A stretch of 63,749 nucleotides of DNA from JAWXBG01 sp044375415 (GCA_044375415.1 JBILMS010000012.1:1-63749), one strand, 5' to 3'. Counted from the stretch's first letter, positions 15,867-25,263 are shown. A program made the numbers and translations. The notes: generated by a model from the sequence alone, not told the origin.

Positions 15867-16756
15867 TGCAATCGTTGGAGAAAAAATACAGGAAGGGATT
15901 GTTCAACAACTACCGGGGCAACATGCCGATAACAGAAGTCGTGACGAAAGATATAGCTGCTCTATTCGACTTAATCATTCCATTACTATCTACCGGAAAA
16001 ACGAAACCGGTGATCGTTGCCACACCTGATTTACCTGGGAAAAGAACTACAATATACAAAATAGCGAAACGACTTGGGTACCGGCTAACTAACAAACCTG
16101 TGAAAAAAGCAGCTTTGATTATTCAGTTTGATGATCTCACGTTTTCTACCACGAAATTGCCAATGGAATTAGCCGGTAAGAAAATGCTAAATGAATCTTG
16201 TTTGGATATTTCGAAACAAAAAGTAGATAAAATTCATCAGGACATTTTTGGATACAACACGATTGTAAATCCATTGATGTATCAAGGAATAGCGGTCATG
16301 AAAAGTGACGAAAATGCTCGTCATGACGGTAAAAAAATAGAGTGTCCCATTTCAAAAATCGAAGACGGAGTTATATATCAAATTCTCATCGACAATGAGT
16401 CGGATGATCGATATGTAGTGGATTACAGAGTGCCGGTGATGAAGGGATTTATCCCCTTGGTGTATTGCAAATACAAAAGCCATGACGTTCGATTTACCAA
16501 TGAGGTGCATCATGCAACGGTACATGAACCCCATGAGTTTTTAAGTGCGGAAGAGCAAACAAAAATCGTGAGGTTTTGTGAAGCGATGGGGGCAGATTTC
16601 TGCGAATTGGATGTTTTGCGTCACAAGGGCGATGGAAAGATTTACGTTGTCGACTTGAACAAAACGCCGTTTGGTCCGCCGGCGGGATTGAGTGATCTTG
16701 AAAAACAACGATCGGTAGAGATTTTGGCGAATGGGTTTAGATATTTTTTGTATTAA
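15866..16756 (+). CDS. ATP-grasp-like protein of unknown function
   Basis: This 296-residue cytoplasmic protein has no signal peptide. The C-terminal third (G-A-D-F-C-E-L-D-V-L near 248-257 and Y-V-V-D-L-N-K-T-P-F-G-P-P near 270-282) has the acidic-Asn pattern of the metal-binding end of ATP-grasp ligases. The middle part has K-S-D-E-N-A-R-H-D, where such proteins bind the nucleotide. I cannot name a family. The start overlaps the nth stop by one base, so it is in the same operon; the 3' side is a repeat array. Confidence 0.5.
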   Translation: MQSLEKKYRKGLFNNYRGNMPITEVVTKDIAALFDLIIPLLSTGKTKPVIVATPDLPGKRTTIYKIAKRLGYRLTNKPVKKAALIIQFDDLTFSTTKLPMELAGKKMLNESCLDISKQKVDKIHQDIFGYNTIVNPLMYQGIAVMKSDENARHDGKKIECPISKIEDGVIYQILIDNESDDRYVVDYRVPVMKGFIPLVYCKYKSHDVRFTNEVHHATVHEPHEFLSAEEQTKIVRFCEAMGADFCELDVLRHKGDGKIYVVDLNKTPFGPPAGLSDLEKQRSVEILANGFRYFLY

Positions 16757-16791
16757 GTATTATGAATTAAGTATTATGATTGAGTGCGTTT

Positions 16792-17254
16792 CTCTGAGGA
16801 GATAAAGCCCTCAATGAACGTCCTACTCCGCGCTGAAAGCGCATAATACACTAGATAAATGATTTCCCGGAACGTTCCTCCCCGCGCTGAAGGCGCATCA
16901 TATCCTCGTGGATTTTTGTATTATGTACAAAGAATTAAGTACTATGATTGAGTGCGTTTCTCTGAGGAGAGCAAAGCTAATGGTGCGCCTTCAGCGCGTC
17001 TAACATCATTTGAAACATGTCGTTTCTAATAAATGATGCGCTTCCAGCGCGTATCAAATGCTTAGATGACGTCACCTCTGAGGAGATAAAGCCCTCAATG
17101 AACGATTCTAGCCGCGCTGAAAGCGCATAATACACTAGATAAATGATTTCCCGGAACGTTCCTCCCCGCGCTGAAAGCGCATCATATCCTCGTGGATTTT
17201 TGTATTATGTACAAAGAATTAAGTACTATGATTGAGTGCGTTTCTCTGAGGAGA
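16792..17254. repeat. 179-bp direct repeat, two copies, 284 bp apart
   Basis: Copy 1 is at 16792-16970 and copy 2 at 17076-17254. Both begin CTCTGAGGAGATAAAGCCCT, contain two of the GCGCTGAAAGCGC palindromes, and end with the sequence TTGAGTGCGTTTCTCTGAGG. They differ at only a few positions near CCTACT/ATTCTA. The shared end CTCTGAGGAG occurs at both ends of the unit, so the array is compatible with tandem amplification with an intervening 105 bp. Confidence 0.9.
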
Positions 17255-17405
17255 ATTGGTTTTACAAAACGAATCTAATTTTTAACACAAAGGGGAACTT
17301 CGGAAGAATTTCACAAAGATGATACGGAAGAAATGATGCGCTTTCAGCGCGTTGAATACCTCTTGCAATAACGCATTTCCCGAGTATATTATGCGCTTTC
17401 AGCGC
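16830..17405. repeat. Array of eight REP-like palindromes (GCGCTGAAAGCGC)
   Basis: The 13-bp palindrome GCGCTGAAAGCGC or a near copy occurs at 16830-16842, 16884-16896, 16985-16997, 17038-17050, 17114-17126, 17168-17180, 17338-17350 and 17393-17405. Copies come in pairs of alternating orientation (two forward, two reverse, and so on). The flank on one side is always AT (GCGCAT) and on the other CC or AC, so each copy has a defined polarity. The pattern is that of REP/BIME families. No ORF is credible in 16757-17642. Confidence 0.9.
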
Positions 17406-17426
17406 GGAATGCAATCATGACCTCGC

Positions 17427-17500
17427 ACAGAAATTGGGCTCTTTGGGCCTTCCTTGGGTGCTTTGGGTTCCAAAAAAATGGAAAATGGAAAATTGGGGTT
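17427..17500. repeat. Dispersed repeat related to the 1-395 array
   Basis: The sequence TTGGGCTCTTTGGGCCTTCC TTGGGTGCTTTGGGTTCC and an A-run matches the core of the tandem array at the left end of the window. It is followed by AATGGAAAATGGAAAATTGG, the inverse of a sequence near 10180-10210. It sits at the right end of the palindrome array. Confidence 0.7.
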
Positions 17501-17642
17501 TTCGTTAGAATCAAGCTTGATCTTCGGCCAAACCTTTTCAGTGTCAACCGAGCGGAGCCGTTTCCCTGAGCTAGTCGAAGGGGTTTCTGTATTAGTCTAT
17601 GTTCCCGGTCCCCGAGCGAAGCCGAGGGGAATACGACTATCC

Positions 17643-18467
17643 TCAATCCACTTTTTCATCAAACTTCTCAATCACTTCGGCGCTGACACCTGTAGATGCG
17701 AATCCGCCGTCGTGGAAGAGGTTTTGCATGGTGACATAACGCGTGAGATCGGAGAACATTGCTACACAGTAGTTGGCACAGGCTAAGGCATCAGCATTTC
17801 CGAGAGGGCTCATCATTTCAGAATAAGCGATGAAACCTGAGAAACCTTTTACACCGCTTCCCGCTGTGGTTACAGTAGGGCTTTGAGAGATGGTATTTAC
17901 GCGTACGTTTCTCTTCTTGGCATAGTGATATCCGAAGTTTCTCGAGATACTTTCCAAAAGGCTCTTTGCATCCGCCATATCGTTGTAATCCGGGAAGATA
18001 CGTTGGGCGGCGATGTAGGTAAGAGCTACTACACTACCCCAATCGCTTATGGCATCAAGTCTGTAGGCTGTTGAAAGAGTTTTGTGCAAACTTGTCGCCG
18101 ACACATCGAGGGTTTGTTTGTACCACTCGTAGTTGAGGTCGGTATAGTGTTTACCCTTGCGAACGTTTGGCGACATGCCAATGCTATGCAGCACAAAGTC
18201 CACTTTACCCCCGAAGTGCTCCATAGATTTTTCGAAGAGATTCTGCAAGTCTGCCTCGCTGGTGGCATCTGCCGGAATGATCGGTGCATTGCCAATTTTA
18301 GCCGCCAACTCGTTGATTTCACCCATACGCATAGCAATAGGTGCATTGGTCAAAACGATTTGTGCCCCTTGAGAATGGCATTGTTCGGCCACTTTCCATG
18401 CGATAGACATATTATTGAGAGCACCGAAGATGATGCCTTTTTTACCTTGCAGAAGATTGTTTGACAT
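17643..18467 (-). CDS. fabI: Enoyl-[acyl-carrier-protein] reductase FabI
   Basis: The 274-residue enzyme reduces enoyl-ACP with NADH in fatty-acid elongation. It has the FabI features: N-terminal I-F-G-A-L-N-N-M-S-I-A-W cofactor loop, H-S-I-G at about 94-97, and catalytic residues Y151, Y161 and K168 in the order Y-x9-Y-x6-K. The segment T-T-A-G-S-G-V-K is the mobile substrate loop. Length fits the family. The gene stands alone; about 30 bp upstream of the start the minus strand has a TACTTTCA box that could be its -7 element, without a good -33. Confidence 0.95.
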   Translation of the reverse strand: MSNNLLQGKKGIIFGALNNMSIAWKVAEQCHSQGAQIVLTNAPIAMRMGEINELAAKIGNAPIIPADATSEADLQNLFEKSMEHFGGKVDFVLHSIGMSPNVRKGKHYTDLNYEWYKQTLDVSATSLHKTLSTAYRLDAISDWGSVVALTYIAAQRIFPDYNDMADAKSLLESISRNFGYHYAKKRNVRVNTISQSPTVTTAGSGVKGFSGFIAYSEMMSPLGNADALACANYCVAMFSDLTRYVTMQNLFHDGGFASTGVSAEVIEKFDEKVD

Positions 18468-18648
18468 AGTATTGTTCTGTTATTCCGGTGTGAAAGTAGG
18501 AATTTAGGAGCAAATACGGAAACGGGTTGAAAAACAGATGTTTAAAAACCAATAATTTCTTCAGTCTCAATTTGACTATTGTCTTTATCAAAACACTGAA
18601 CATCCGAAAAATCAGTATTTTCGCTCTTTCGATTTAACCAAAACTAAC

Positions 18649-20502
18649 ATGAAACTTTCTCAAATCTTAGGAATCATATTTCTTCTCCTTTTTTCATTGA
18701 AAACAGAAGAATCCTATTGTCAATATATTTATCAGTACAACAACAACACAACCGGTGCATATGCAACTTTAGCGGCCAATGCGACTTGTGCAGCTACTCT
18801 GACACGAGTAAACGGCGCATTGACCGGAAGTGCATGCTCACAAGGTTTTTCTTCAATCGGCTTTACGGGGGCAGGTACATACGCATCCACTCTCCCTGCC
18901 ATTGAAACATTTGTTGCGCCAAATAATGGATATCAATTAAACATCACCCAAATTCGTGTGGATTGTTCGAGGGCAGCAGCTAACGGAGCTAGCACATGCA
19001 TGCTGGCATATAGTACAGATGGCGTAACTTGGACAGCAGAGGGTACTGCTCAGACCATTGTAACAAATGCTTGCACAGCAGGATTAACACAAAACACATG
19101 GAATATTTCCATAACAGCTTCTAGTACAATTTATATCAGGGCATATCTATATGCAGCTGGAAGCAGCGCCGCGATAAGCTATTTAAAGAATTTTTGGATA
19201 ACGGGTAGTGTAAGTCAGATTATAGTTCCAGGATGCACAAATCCCAACTCGTGTAACTACTGCTCAAATTGTACAATAGATGATGGCTCGTGTATTCCTG
19301 CCGGTTGCATGAATACAGAGGCATGCAATTACAATCCTGTCGCTCAGTGTGACAATGGGGGATGTATTTTTGTTGGATCGTCATGTAATGATAATAACCC
19401 AGAGACCACAGGTGATCAATGGATCGATTGTGAAACTTGTATCGGACTATTTGCTTCACCTATATCCGGTGTTTCAATTCAAGAAGTTCCTATTGATAAT
19501 TCATTGGTAGACCAAATTGAAGATCAATTGCCCGTTAGTGGAAACGGTTCATTAAAGTGCTTCAGAGTATTTGTTTGCTTCGAGGAAGGTAATACCGATT
19601 GGGAAATTATAAATATGTTCGGCGACGTATTGAGTCCGTTCTCAATTGAATCAAGTACTTCATTTTATCAAAATCCCATTGCAGGATCACCCTTGGCAAG
19701 TGAGATTGAGCCTTCACTGTTCAACATTTATCCAGAACTTGAATACGATAGTTGGTTCACAATTGGAAACTTATTAGGAGAAAGCAATGACATTGAATTA
19801 CTCCAATCTAGTAATTTACCTTTCAGTGTATGGGAGTCTACAGGAACAAATTTTTTAGAAAATAGTATTGAAGGTTCATCTATTACGGGTCTCCTTTTCT
19901 CTACTAATCAAGGCCAGCCTACTAGTCCGGAAAACTCTGTATTGATAGGCCAATTTACCACTGATGGTATATTGTCCGGAACTTTGAATCTGCAGCTCAA
20001 AAAACTTAATTCCGACGGGACTCCATTTATTCCAACTTCCACCATTATAGAAACACAGTTGTCATTCAACTCTGAATCCTCCTACCCTATCTGCAATCCT
20101 ATCCTTGGTTGTATTAATGCCAATGCTTGCAACTATGTGCCTTCAGCAAATGTGGATGACGGTTCTTGTTTATTTTTTGGTTGCACAGATCCACTTGCAT
20201 GCAATTTCGACTCGAATGCGTCGTGCGAAAATGGAACATGTGTCTTTCCGGGATGCACAGATCCACAAGCCTTAAATTATAATCCCGCAGCGGGATGCGA
20301 CGATGAAACATGCCAATTCCCTGAGTGTCCTGGCGATTTGAATACAGATGGAACTGTAAATATTTCAGACTTCCTTATGTTTATTGGTCAATTCGCATCC
20401 TGTGTTGGTGTCGATTGCTCAGCCGATTTAAATAACGACAGTCAAGTAACGATTCAAGACTTCCTAATCTTCTCTTCTGTATTCGGAAACACTTGCTATT
20501 GA
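18649..20502 (+). CDS. Secreted Cys-rich repeat protein with dockerin-like C-terminus
   Basis: The 617-residue protein starts with a signal peptide (about 1-24). Residues about 40-190 form an unassigned extracellular domain. Five Cys-rich repeats of the form G-C-x-x-x-x-A-C-N-Y-N-P...D-D-G-S-C follow, two near 194-240 and three near 486-555, with an unassigned domain between. The C-terminus (about 560-617) contains two dockerin-like calcium-loop repeats (D-L-N-T-D-G-T-V-N-I-S-D-F and D-L-N-N-D-S-Q-V-T-I-Q-D-F) and ends V-F-G-N-T-C-Y. There is no standard type A or B T9SS domain. I infer surface or extracellular location. The same end occurs in the proteins at 26778 and 52983. No neighbour on the same strand. 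Confidence 0.8.
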   Translation: MKLSQILGIIFLLLFSLKTEESYCQYIYQYNNNTTGAYATLAANATCAATLTRVNGALTGSACSQGFSSIGFTGAGTYASTLPAIETFVAPNNGYQLNITQIRVDCSRAAANGASTCMLAYSTDGVTWTAEGTAQTIVTNACTAGLTQNTWNISITASSTIYIRAYLYAAGSSAAISYLKNFWITGSVSQIIVPGCTNPNSCNYCSNCTIDDGSCIPAGCMNTEACNYNPVAQCDNGGCIFVGSSCNDNNPETTGDQWIDCETCIGLFASPISGVSIQEVPIDNSLVDQIEDQLPVSGNGSLKCFRVFVCFEEGNTDWEIINMFGDVLSPFSIESSTSFYQNPIAGSPLASEIEPSLFNIYPELEYDSWFTIGNLLGESNDIELLQSSNLPFSVWESTGTNFLENSIEGSSITGLLFSTNQGQPTSPENSVLIGQFTTDGILSGTLNLQLKKLNSDGTPFIPTSTIIETQLSFNSESSYPICNPILGCINANACNYVPSANVDDGSCLFFGCTDPLACNFDSNASCENGTCVFPGCTDPQALNYNPAAGCDDETCQFPECPGDLNTDGTVNISDFLMFIGQFASCVGVDCSADLNNDSQVTIQDFLIFSSVFGNTCY

Positions 20503-20508
20503 GATTAT

Positions 20509-20823
20509 TCACTCCTCCAACAACATCAATGCTTCATTGAGCTCGCCGAGGGTGCGGAGGTCGTTGTGGTGTTTGGCTATTTCGATGCCTTTGCGGAAAA
20601 GTTCCATGGCATATTCACGATTGCCCTTTTCAGCATGTAAATGTCCGAGCTGATAATACACGGGCAAATAATCTTCATGACCGATTAATAATTGCGACAT
20701 CACTTCAATTGATTTATCGATGTCACCGAGTTTTTTGTGTTCGAGTGAAATAGCATATAAGAGAAACTCGTCGTTCGGAGTTTCCAAGAGCATTTTTTGA
20801 AGAGTGTCTAATCGAGAAATCAT
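20509..20823 (-). CDS. Small TPR protein
   Basis: The 104-residue cytoplasmic protein is built of about three tetratricopeptide-like helix pairs; a clear one is A-I-S-L-E-H-K-K-L-G-D-I-D-K-S-I-E-V-M (about 24-42), followed by Y-Y-Q-L-G-H-L-H-A-E-K-G-N-R-E-Y-A (about 56-72). It is a protein-interaction scaffold without a catalytic motif. It starts 5 bp after the adaptor gene of the exporter operon and is its last gene; whether it serves the exporter is unknown. Confidence 0.75.
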   Translation of the reverse strand: MISRLDTLQKMLLETPNDEFLLYAISLEHKKLGDIDKSIEVMSQLLIGHEDYLPVYYQLGHLHAEKGNREYAMELFRKGIEIAKHHNDLRTLGELNEALMLLEE

Positions 20824-20828
20824 ACCCT

Positions 20829-21947
20829 TTACTCCTCTTCTCCTTCCTTAATCGGTTGATTCCACACTTTAATCTTATCGGTCGCTGTGACACCTCCTAA
20901 GACCTCCACAATAATTCCATCGGAGAGTCCCAATTGCACATCTCGACGTTCGTACGTATCCGGTGCAGTTTCTACTTCAATAAATGCCTTTTGAGACTCA
21001 TCGTATTGAACCAAACTTTCGTTTATGGTGAGCACGCTATCTCTTCGATCGAGCACCACATCGGCATTTGCGGAATAACCTGCGCGAATAAATTCTCCTT
21101 CAGCCAATTTAACGGCAGCACGAATTTGAAATTGAATCGCTCCGTTTTCTTCAATTCCCTTTGGAGCTATGTATTCCAAATCTGCTTTGAAATCACGTGT
21201 TTCCATGGCCCCAATGCGCATGATTAAGTGCATTCCCGTTTTCAACTTTTCGACTTCACTTTCATCTACTTTTCCCTCAAAAATCAAATCACCCATATCG
21301 GCTATGGAGGCAATCGTTGTTCCTTCATTAAAGTTGTTGGCTTCAATCACACTGTTTCCTTCTTTTACGGGCACATCGAGAATCATTCCTCGAATAGTAG
21401 ATCTGACAAGGGTTGTAGAAGATGTATTATCACTTTTTGTCACACCTTCTTTTACAATCTGCAAATTGTCCTCCGCTGCCTTCAACTCTTCCATTGCTTG
21501 TCTACGTCCAATCTCGGAGGGTTGGAATTCCGCTTTAGCAATCACTCCTTCTTTGTATAATTTTTCATTCCTTTCAAAATCCATGGTGGCATTTTCGAGT
21601 TCTATCTTAGCCCTATTCACGCGGTTTTCAGCGTTACTCAAGTTGGCCATATCCGGAATGATTTTCACCTTCGCAATGAGATCTCCTTCTTTCACCATAT
21701 CTCCGGCTACCACATATATCTCTTTGATAATTCCACTAACCTGAGGTTTTATAAGAATTTCTTTGCGAGGCACTACGCTCCCCGTGGCAACTGTTTTCTG
21801 AATTACATTGGCCACTGCAGCCGCTTCTGTTGTGTATTTTAATGGATCTTCATTTTCCTTTTCATACAAAAAATAAAATGTAAAAACAGCACCGCCGATA
21901 ACCAGCACTATCAGAATTATCAACGGTATTAGACATCCCTTTCTCAT
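20829..21947 (-). CDS. MacA/HlyD-type periplasmic adaptor
   Basis: The 372-residue protein has an N-terminal membrane anchor (about 5-27), a first biotinyl-lipoyl-like half (I-L-I-K-P-Q-V-S-G-I-I-K-E-I, 65-78), a coiled-coil hairpin (about 105-165), and the second lipoyl half (S-T-I-R-G-M-I-L-D-V-P-V-K-E-G). A beta-barrel domain follows (G-L-V/M-E-G-K-V-D-E-S-E-V-E), with a C-terminal membrane-proximal domain. It links the ABC permeases to an outer-membrane factor in a tripartite export system. It follows the second permease gene by 32 bp. Confidence 0.88.
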   Translation of the reverse strand: MRKGCLIPLIILIVLVIGGAVFTFYFLYEKENEDPLKYTTEAAAVANVIQKTVATGSVVPRKEILIKPQVSGIIKEIYVVAGDMVKEGDLIAKVKIIPDMANLSNAENRVNRAKIELENATMDFERNEKLYKEGVIAKAEFQPSEIGRRQAMEELKAAEDNLQIVKEGVTKSDNTSSTTLVRSTIRGMILDVPVKEGNSVIEANNFNEGTTIASIADMGDLIFEGKVDESEVEKLKTGMHLIMRIGAMETRDFKADLEYIAPKGIEENGAIQFQIRAAVKLAEGEFIRAGYSANADVVLDRRDSVLTINESLVQYDESQKAFIEVETAPDTYERRDVQLGLSDGIIVEVLGGVTATDKIKVWNQPIKEGEEE

Positions 21948-21979
21948 AAACTTGTTTTTCCTGTTATATTCTTTATTTC

Positions 21980-23239
21980 TTATCCATCGCTTCGCAAGGC
22001 ATCCACCGGACGAATAGCTACCGCCCTGAGGGCCGGCAATAATCCGGCTACTGCTCCACTTACGATCATCACAATCAAAGCTGTTATCACCAATTGTAAA
22101 TCCACTCCCGGATTTTTGAATGAACCGGTAGAGCCTGCGTCACCAATAATAAGGTTCACTAATTCTAACAATCCGATGCCCATCATCATGCCTACAAGTC
22201 CGGCCAAAGTGGTGAGGAGCAAGGTTTCTTTCATCACTTGAAAAATCACTTGCAATGGGCGTGCACCAAGGGATCTACGAATTCCGAATTCCTTCGTTCT
22301 CTCTTTAACTGTAATCAACATAATATTTACAATTCCGATAATGCCTGCAAGTAGAACTAGAAATCCCATAAAAAATCCGACTATATCGAAGGCTCCGAAA
22401 ATGGTATCCATCTCTTCCATTCTCTCTTGTAAGTTCCATGAACCAAAGGCTCTTTTATCGTCGGGGTGCACCGATTTGCGCGCTCTTAATGCGATCATTA
22501 CGGCCTCTTCTGTCTCTTTTACGGTATAATTTTCCGCACTTAATAAAGAAAGCCATCCGACATCATCTCCTGTATGAAAAGCTCGTTGAAAGGTTGTGAA
22601 TGGAACATAAATAGTTCGATTGTCTTCCTCTGCATCTTCTCCTACTTTCGCTGATTTGAAAATTCCTACCACTCTAAAATTAACTCCGTTGACAGCAATG
22701 TACTCTCCCAACACTTCTTCACCTTTTTCAAAAAGCTCTTCCGCTGCTGCCGGACCTACGACACACACTTTTCGGTAGTCGGAAATATCCCCGTGATTCA
22801 AAAATCGTCCGGAAGTAATAGTAACCGGCTCTACCAATTGAAATTCCGGATAATCGCCGTACACGTTGAAGGCACCGGTTTTAGTACCTCTCGAAATATT
22901 GTTGGCTCCTCTCCATCCGTTTAATTGATTTCGGGGAGCTATGACTCCTACTTGAGGAACATTAGCCCTTAAAAAATCGACATCGCTGTTGTTTAATTCA
23001 AAAGATCGTCCTTGACTGAATCCCTTGTAAGGCATCGAAGTAGATTGAGTCCACAAAAAAATACTGTTTTGGGCGGCACCTTCCATTTCTTGCTTTACCC
23101 CATTCTCCAAGCCGTTTCCTGCACCGACCATGAGGATTAACATCATAATTCCCCAAGCCACACCTATGGATGCGAGCAAAGTCCTGATAGGATTTCTCAG
23201 GATCACTTGCATGATTTCTATGAGCGAGTCGCGATCCAT
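21980..23239 (-). CDS. MacB-type ABC transporter permease (second of two)
   Basis: The 419-residue protein has the MacB plan: one N-terminal membrane segment (about 18-40, I-G-V-A-W-G-I-M-M-L-I-L), a large periplasmic domain (about 45-280), and three C-terminal membrane segments from about 285, with the FtsX signature V-K-E-R-T-K-E-F-G-I-R-R-S-L-G-A. It ends A-I-R-P-V-D-A-L-R-S. The gene pair in this operon supplies two half-transporters for one ATPase, an arrangement common in Bacteroidota. It follows the first permease gene by one base. Confidence 0.9.
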   Translation of the reverse strand: MDRDSLIEIMQVILRNPIRTLLASIGVAWGIMMLILMVGAGNGLENGVKQEMEGAAQNSIFLWTQSTSMPYKGFSQGRSFELNNSDVDFLRANVPQVGVIAPRNQLNGWRGANNISRGTKTGAFNVYGDYPEFQLVEPVTITSGRFLNHGDISDYRKVCVVGPAAAEELFEKGEEVLGEYIAVNGVNFRVVGIFKSAKVGEDAEEDNRTIYVPFTTFQRAFHTGDDVGWLSLLSAENYTVKETEEAVMIALRARKSVHPDDKRAFGSWNLQERMEEMDTIFGAFDIVGFFMGFLVLLAGIIGIVNIMLITVKERTKEFGIRRSLGARPLQVIFQVMKETLLLTTLAGLVGMMMGIGLLELVNLIIGDAGSTGSFKNPGVDLQLVITALIVMIVSGAVAGLLPALRAVAIRPVDALRSDG

Positions 23240-23240
23240 T

Positions 23241-24470
23241 TTATTCGTCTCTTAAAGCTTCAACAGGTTTTATGGCAGCAGCGCGCAAAGCGGGAACCAA
23301 GCCGCTTAAAGCACCGGAAATAATAAGTACGATGATAGCTGTAAGACTTGCCCAAAAGCTTACACGAGGATCTTTGAAAAATTCATGATCGATGTTTCCG
23401 CTAATTCCCTCGAGACATAAAACACCAAAAATTAATCCGACACAACCGGCGAGAAGAGTAATAAAAACAGACTCTTGAAGAATGAGACTCACGATAGACC
23501 AAGGAGTAGCTCCTAATGCTTTTCGCACACCGATTTCTTTGGTGCGTTCTTTCACAACTATGGACATGATGTTTGAAACACCAATGATTCCGGCCATTAG
23601 TGTTAACATGCCTAAAACAAAAACAAAGACTTTTATTCCCAGGAAAATATTTTCAAAACGCTGAGCTTCTTCATTCATGTTAGTAATATCCACTCCGCTT
23701 GGATCATCCGGATGAACTTTGTGCTGCGATCTTAAGTAGTTATCAATTTCGCCGCTCATCGAAATACTACTCTCCAGCGAGTTTTCTCCTGTACTAACAA
23801 TGAACATGTCGATGCCATCTTTGGATCTTCCAAAAAGCCTCTGCCCTGTGGTAATGGGGATGTAACATTGTCTGTTTTCCCACCTCGAGTTTGGGTCTGA
23901 AAAAGTTCCAACAACGGTGAACTTAACTCCCATCACACTGATCATTTCACCCAGAGGATTTTTCTCTTTAAATAAATCCTCGACAATCGTTTTACCAATG
24001 ACCGCTACTTTTCTTGTTTCGTTGATGTCGCGTTCGTTTATAAATCGACCGCTCTCCATTTCCGTTTTTTCGGCTTGTTGGTGGGCCGGATGAACGCTTC
24101 GCACTCCATATTGACCTTGTTGATTTACATATTTCAGAAACACTCCCCAAAAAGTAAGGCGAGAAGATGAATACGTAATTCCATCAATATTTTCTTTTAC
24201 ATAATCGTGATCTCCGTTTTTAAATTGAATAACTCGATTCGGTTTATATCCTTTGTACGGGAGAGATGTCATGCCCGCACGAAGCCAAATACTATTTACT
24301 GCATCGTCTTGAAACGTAGTCTGGACGCCATTTTCAAGACCTTGACCTAATCCGAGTAAAACCACGAGAATGAATATACCAACGGCAACAGACAAAGATG
24401 TCAAGAAGGTACGAAGCGGATTTTTCGCCATCGTATCAAGTATTTCCATCCATTTGTCGAGATCGAACAT
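23241..24470 (-). CDS. MacB-type ABC transporter permease (first of two)
   Basis: This 409-residue protein has the same architecture as its neighbour: N-terminal membrane segment (about 20-42), large periplasmic domain, and three C-terminal segments after V-K-E-R-T-K-E-I-G-V-R-K-A-L-G-A, ending A-I-K-P-V-E-A-L-R-D-E. The two are clear paralogues (shared S-L-P-Y-K-G versus S-M-P-Y-K-G and R-K-V-A-V-I/R-K-V-C-V-V motifs). The start codon overlaps the ATPase stop by one base. Likely substrates are lipids, peptides or antibiotics; none can be named. Confidence 0.9.
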   Translation of the reverse strand: MFDLDKWMEILDTMAKNPLRTFLTSLSVAVGIFILVVLLGLGQGLENGVQTTFQDDAVNSIWLRAGMTSLPYKGYKPNRVIQFKNGDHDYVKENIDGITYSSSRLTFWGVFLKYVNQQGQYGVRSVHPAHQQAEKTEMESGRFINERDINETRKVAVIGKTIVEDLFKEKNPLGEMISVMGVKFTVVGTFSDPNSRWENRQCYIPITTGQRLFGRSKDGIDMFIVSTGENSLESSISMSGEIDNYLRSQHKVHPDDPSGVDITNMNEEAQRFENIFLGIKVFVFVLGMLTLMAGIIGVSNIMSIVVKERTKEIGVRKALGATPWSIVSLILQESVFITLLAGCVGLIFGVLCLEGISGNIDHEFFKDPRVSFWASLTAIIVLIISGALSGLVPALRAAAIKPVEALRDE

Positions 24471-25135
24471 CAGCTTTGTACAATTAATCCATCTTTGAGA
24501 CGAATGGTTCGATCGGTCATTTCGGCAATATCATGTTCGTGAGTAACTATGATCACGGTCATTCCTTTTGCATTTACATCTTTCAGCAATCCCATAATTT
24601 CTTGAGACGTAGCAGAGTCCAATGCACCGGTGGGTTCATCGGCCAATATCACTTTTGGTTCGGCAATCAAGGCACGTGCTATGGCTACACGTTGCTTCTG
24701 ACCACCCGACATCTCCGAGGGAAGATGTCCGGCCCAATCCAGAAGGCCAACCTTCTCGAGGTATTCATGAGCCTTAATCATTCGCTTCTTTCTGGATACT
24801 TTTTGATAATACAAAGGCAAGGCAACATTTTCGGCCGCCGATTTAAAATTTACCAGATTAAACGATTGAAATACGAACCCCAAATAACGCGATCGATACA
24901 GAGCCGCCTTCGATTCGCTCATGTTTTTCACCAATTGATTATCGAGAAAGTATTCACCGGTTTCATACGAGTCGAGGATACCCAAAATATTGAGTAGAGT
25001 CGATTTGCCGGAGCCCGAAGAGCCCATGATCGAAACCAATTCACCTGTTTCAATCCGAAGATCAATGCCTTTAAGTACCTGAAGAGTATTTTTCCCCATC
25101 TGGTAAGATTTGCGAATTTCCTTAAGTTCTATCAC
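24470..25135 (-). CDS. ABC transporter ATPase, MacB/LolD type
   Basis: The 221-residue ATPase has Walker A G-S-S-G-S-G-K-S (38-45), the Q-loop F-V-F-Q-S-F-N-L, the signature M-S-G-G-Q-K-Q-R, Walker B V-I-L-A-D-E-P-T-G-A-L and the H-loop I-V-T-H-E. It heads the minus-strand operon with two permeases, an adaptor and a TPR protein, all with gaps of 0-33 bp. As a whole this is a MacAB-like exporter with split ATPase and permeases; no outer-membrane TolC-like gene is nearby. Confidence 0.93.
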   Translation of the reverse strand: MIELKEIRKSYQMGKNTLQVLKGIDLRIETGELVSIMGSSGSGKSTLLNILGILDSYETGEYFLDNQLVKNMSESKAALYRSRYLGFVFQSFNLVNFKSAAENVALPLYYQKVSRKKRMIKAHEYLEKVGLLDWAGHLPSEMSGGQKQRVAIARALIAEPKVILADEPTGALDSATSQEIMGLLKDVNAKGMTVIIVTHEHDIAEMTDRTIRLKDGLIVQS

Positions 25136-25263
25136 ACTATTTCCTTGAAAAAGGCGGTTTTGGTCAAATATAAGAAAATGGTTTTCCCCTCTGCTTGTTC
25201 ACGCGCTCGGATAAAAGTAGAAGACCCGCTTAAGCCCCATATTTCAGCACTTTGCAAAATCCC

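Noticed and set aside
16757..17642. Small RNA genes in the palindrome array
   Set aside because: Hairpins are explained by the REP-like family; no promoter box or terminator frames a transcript.
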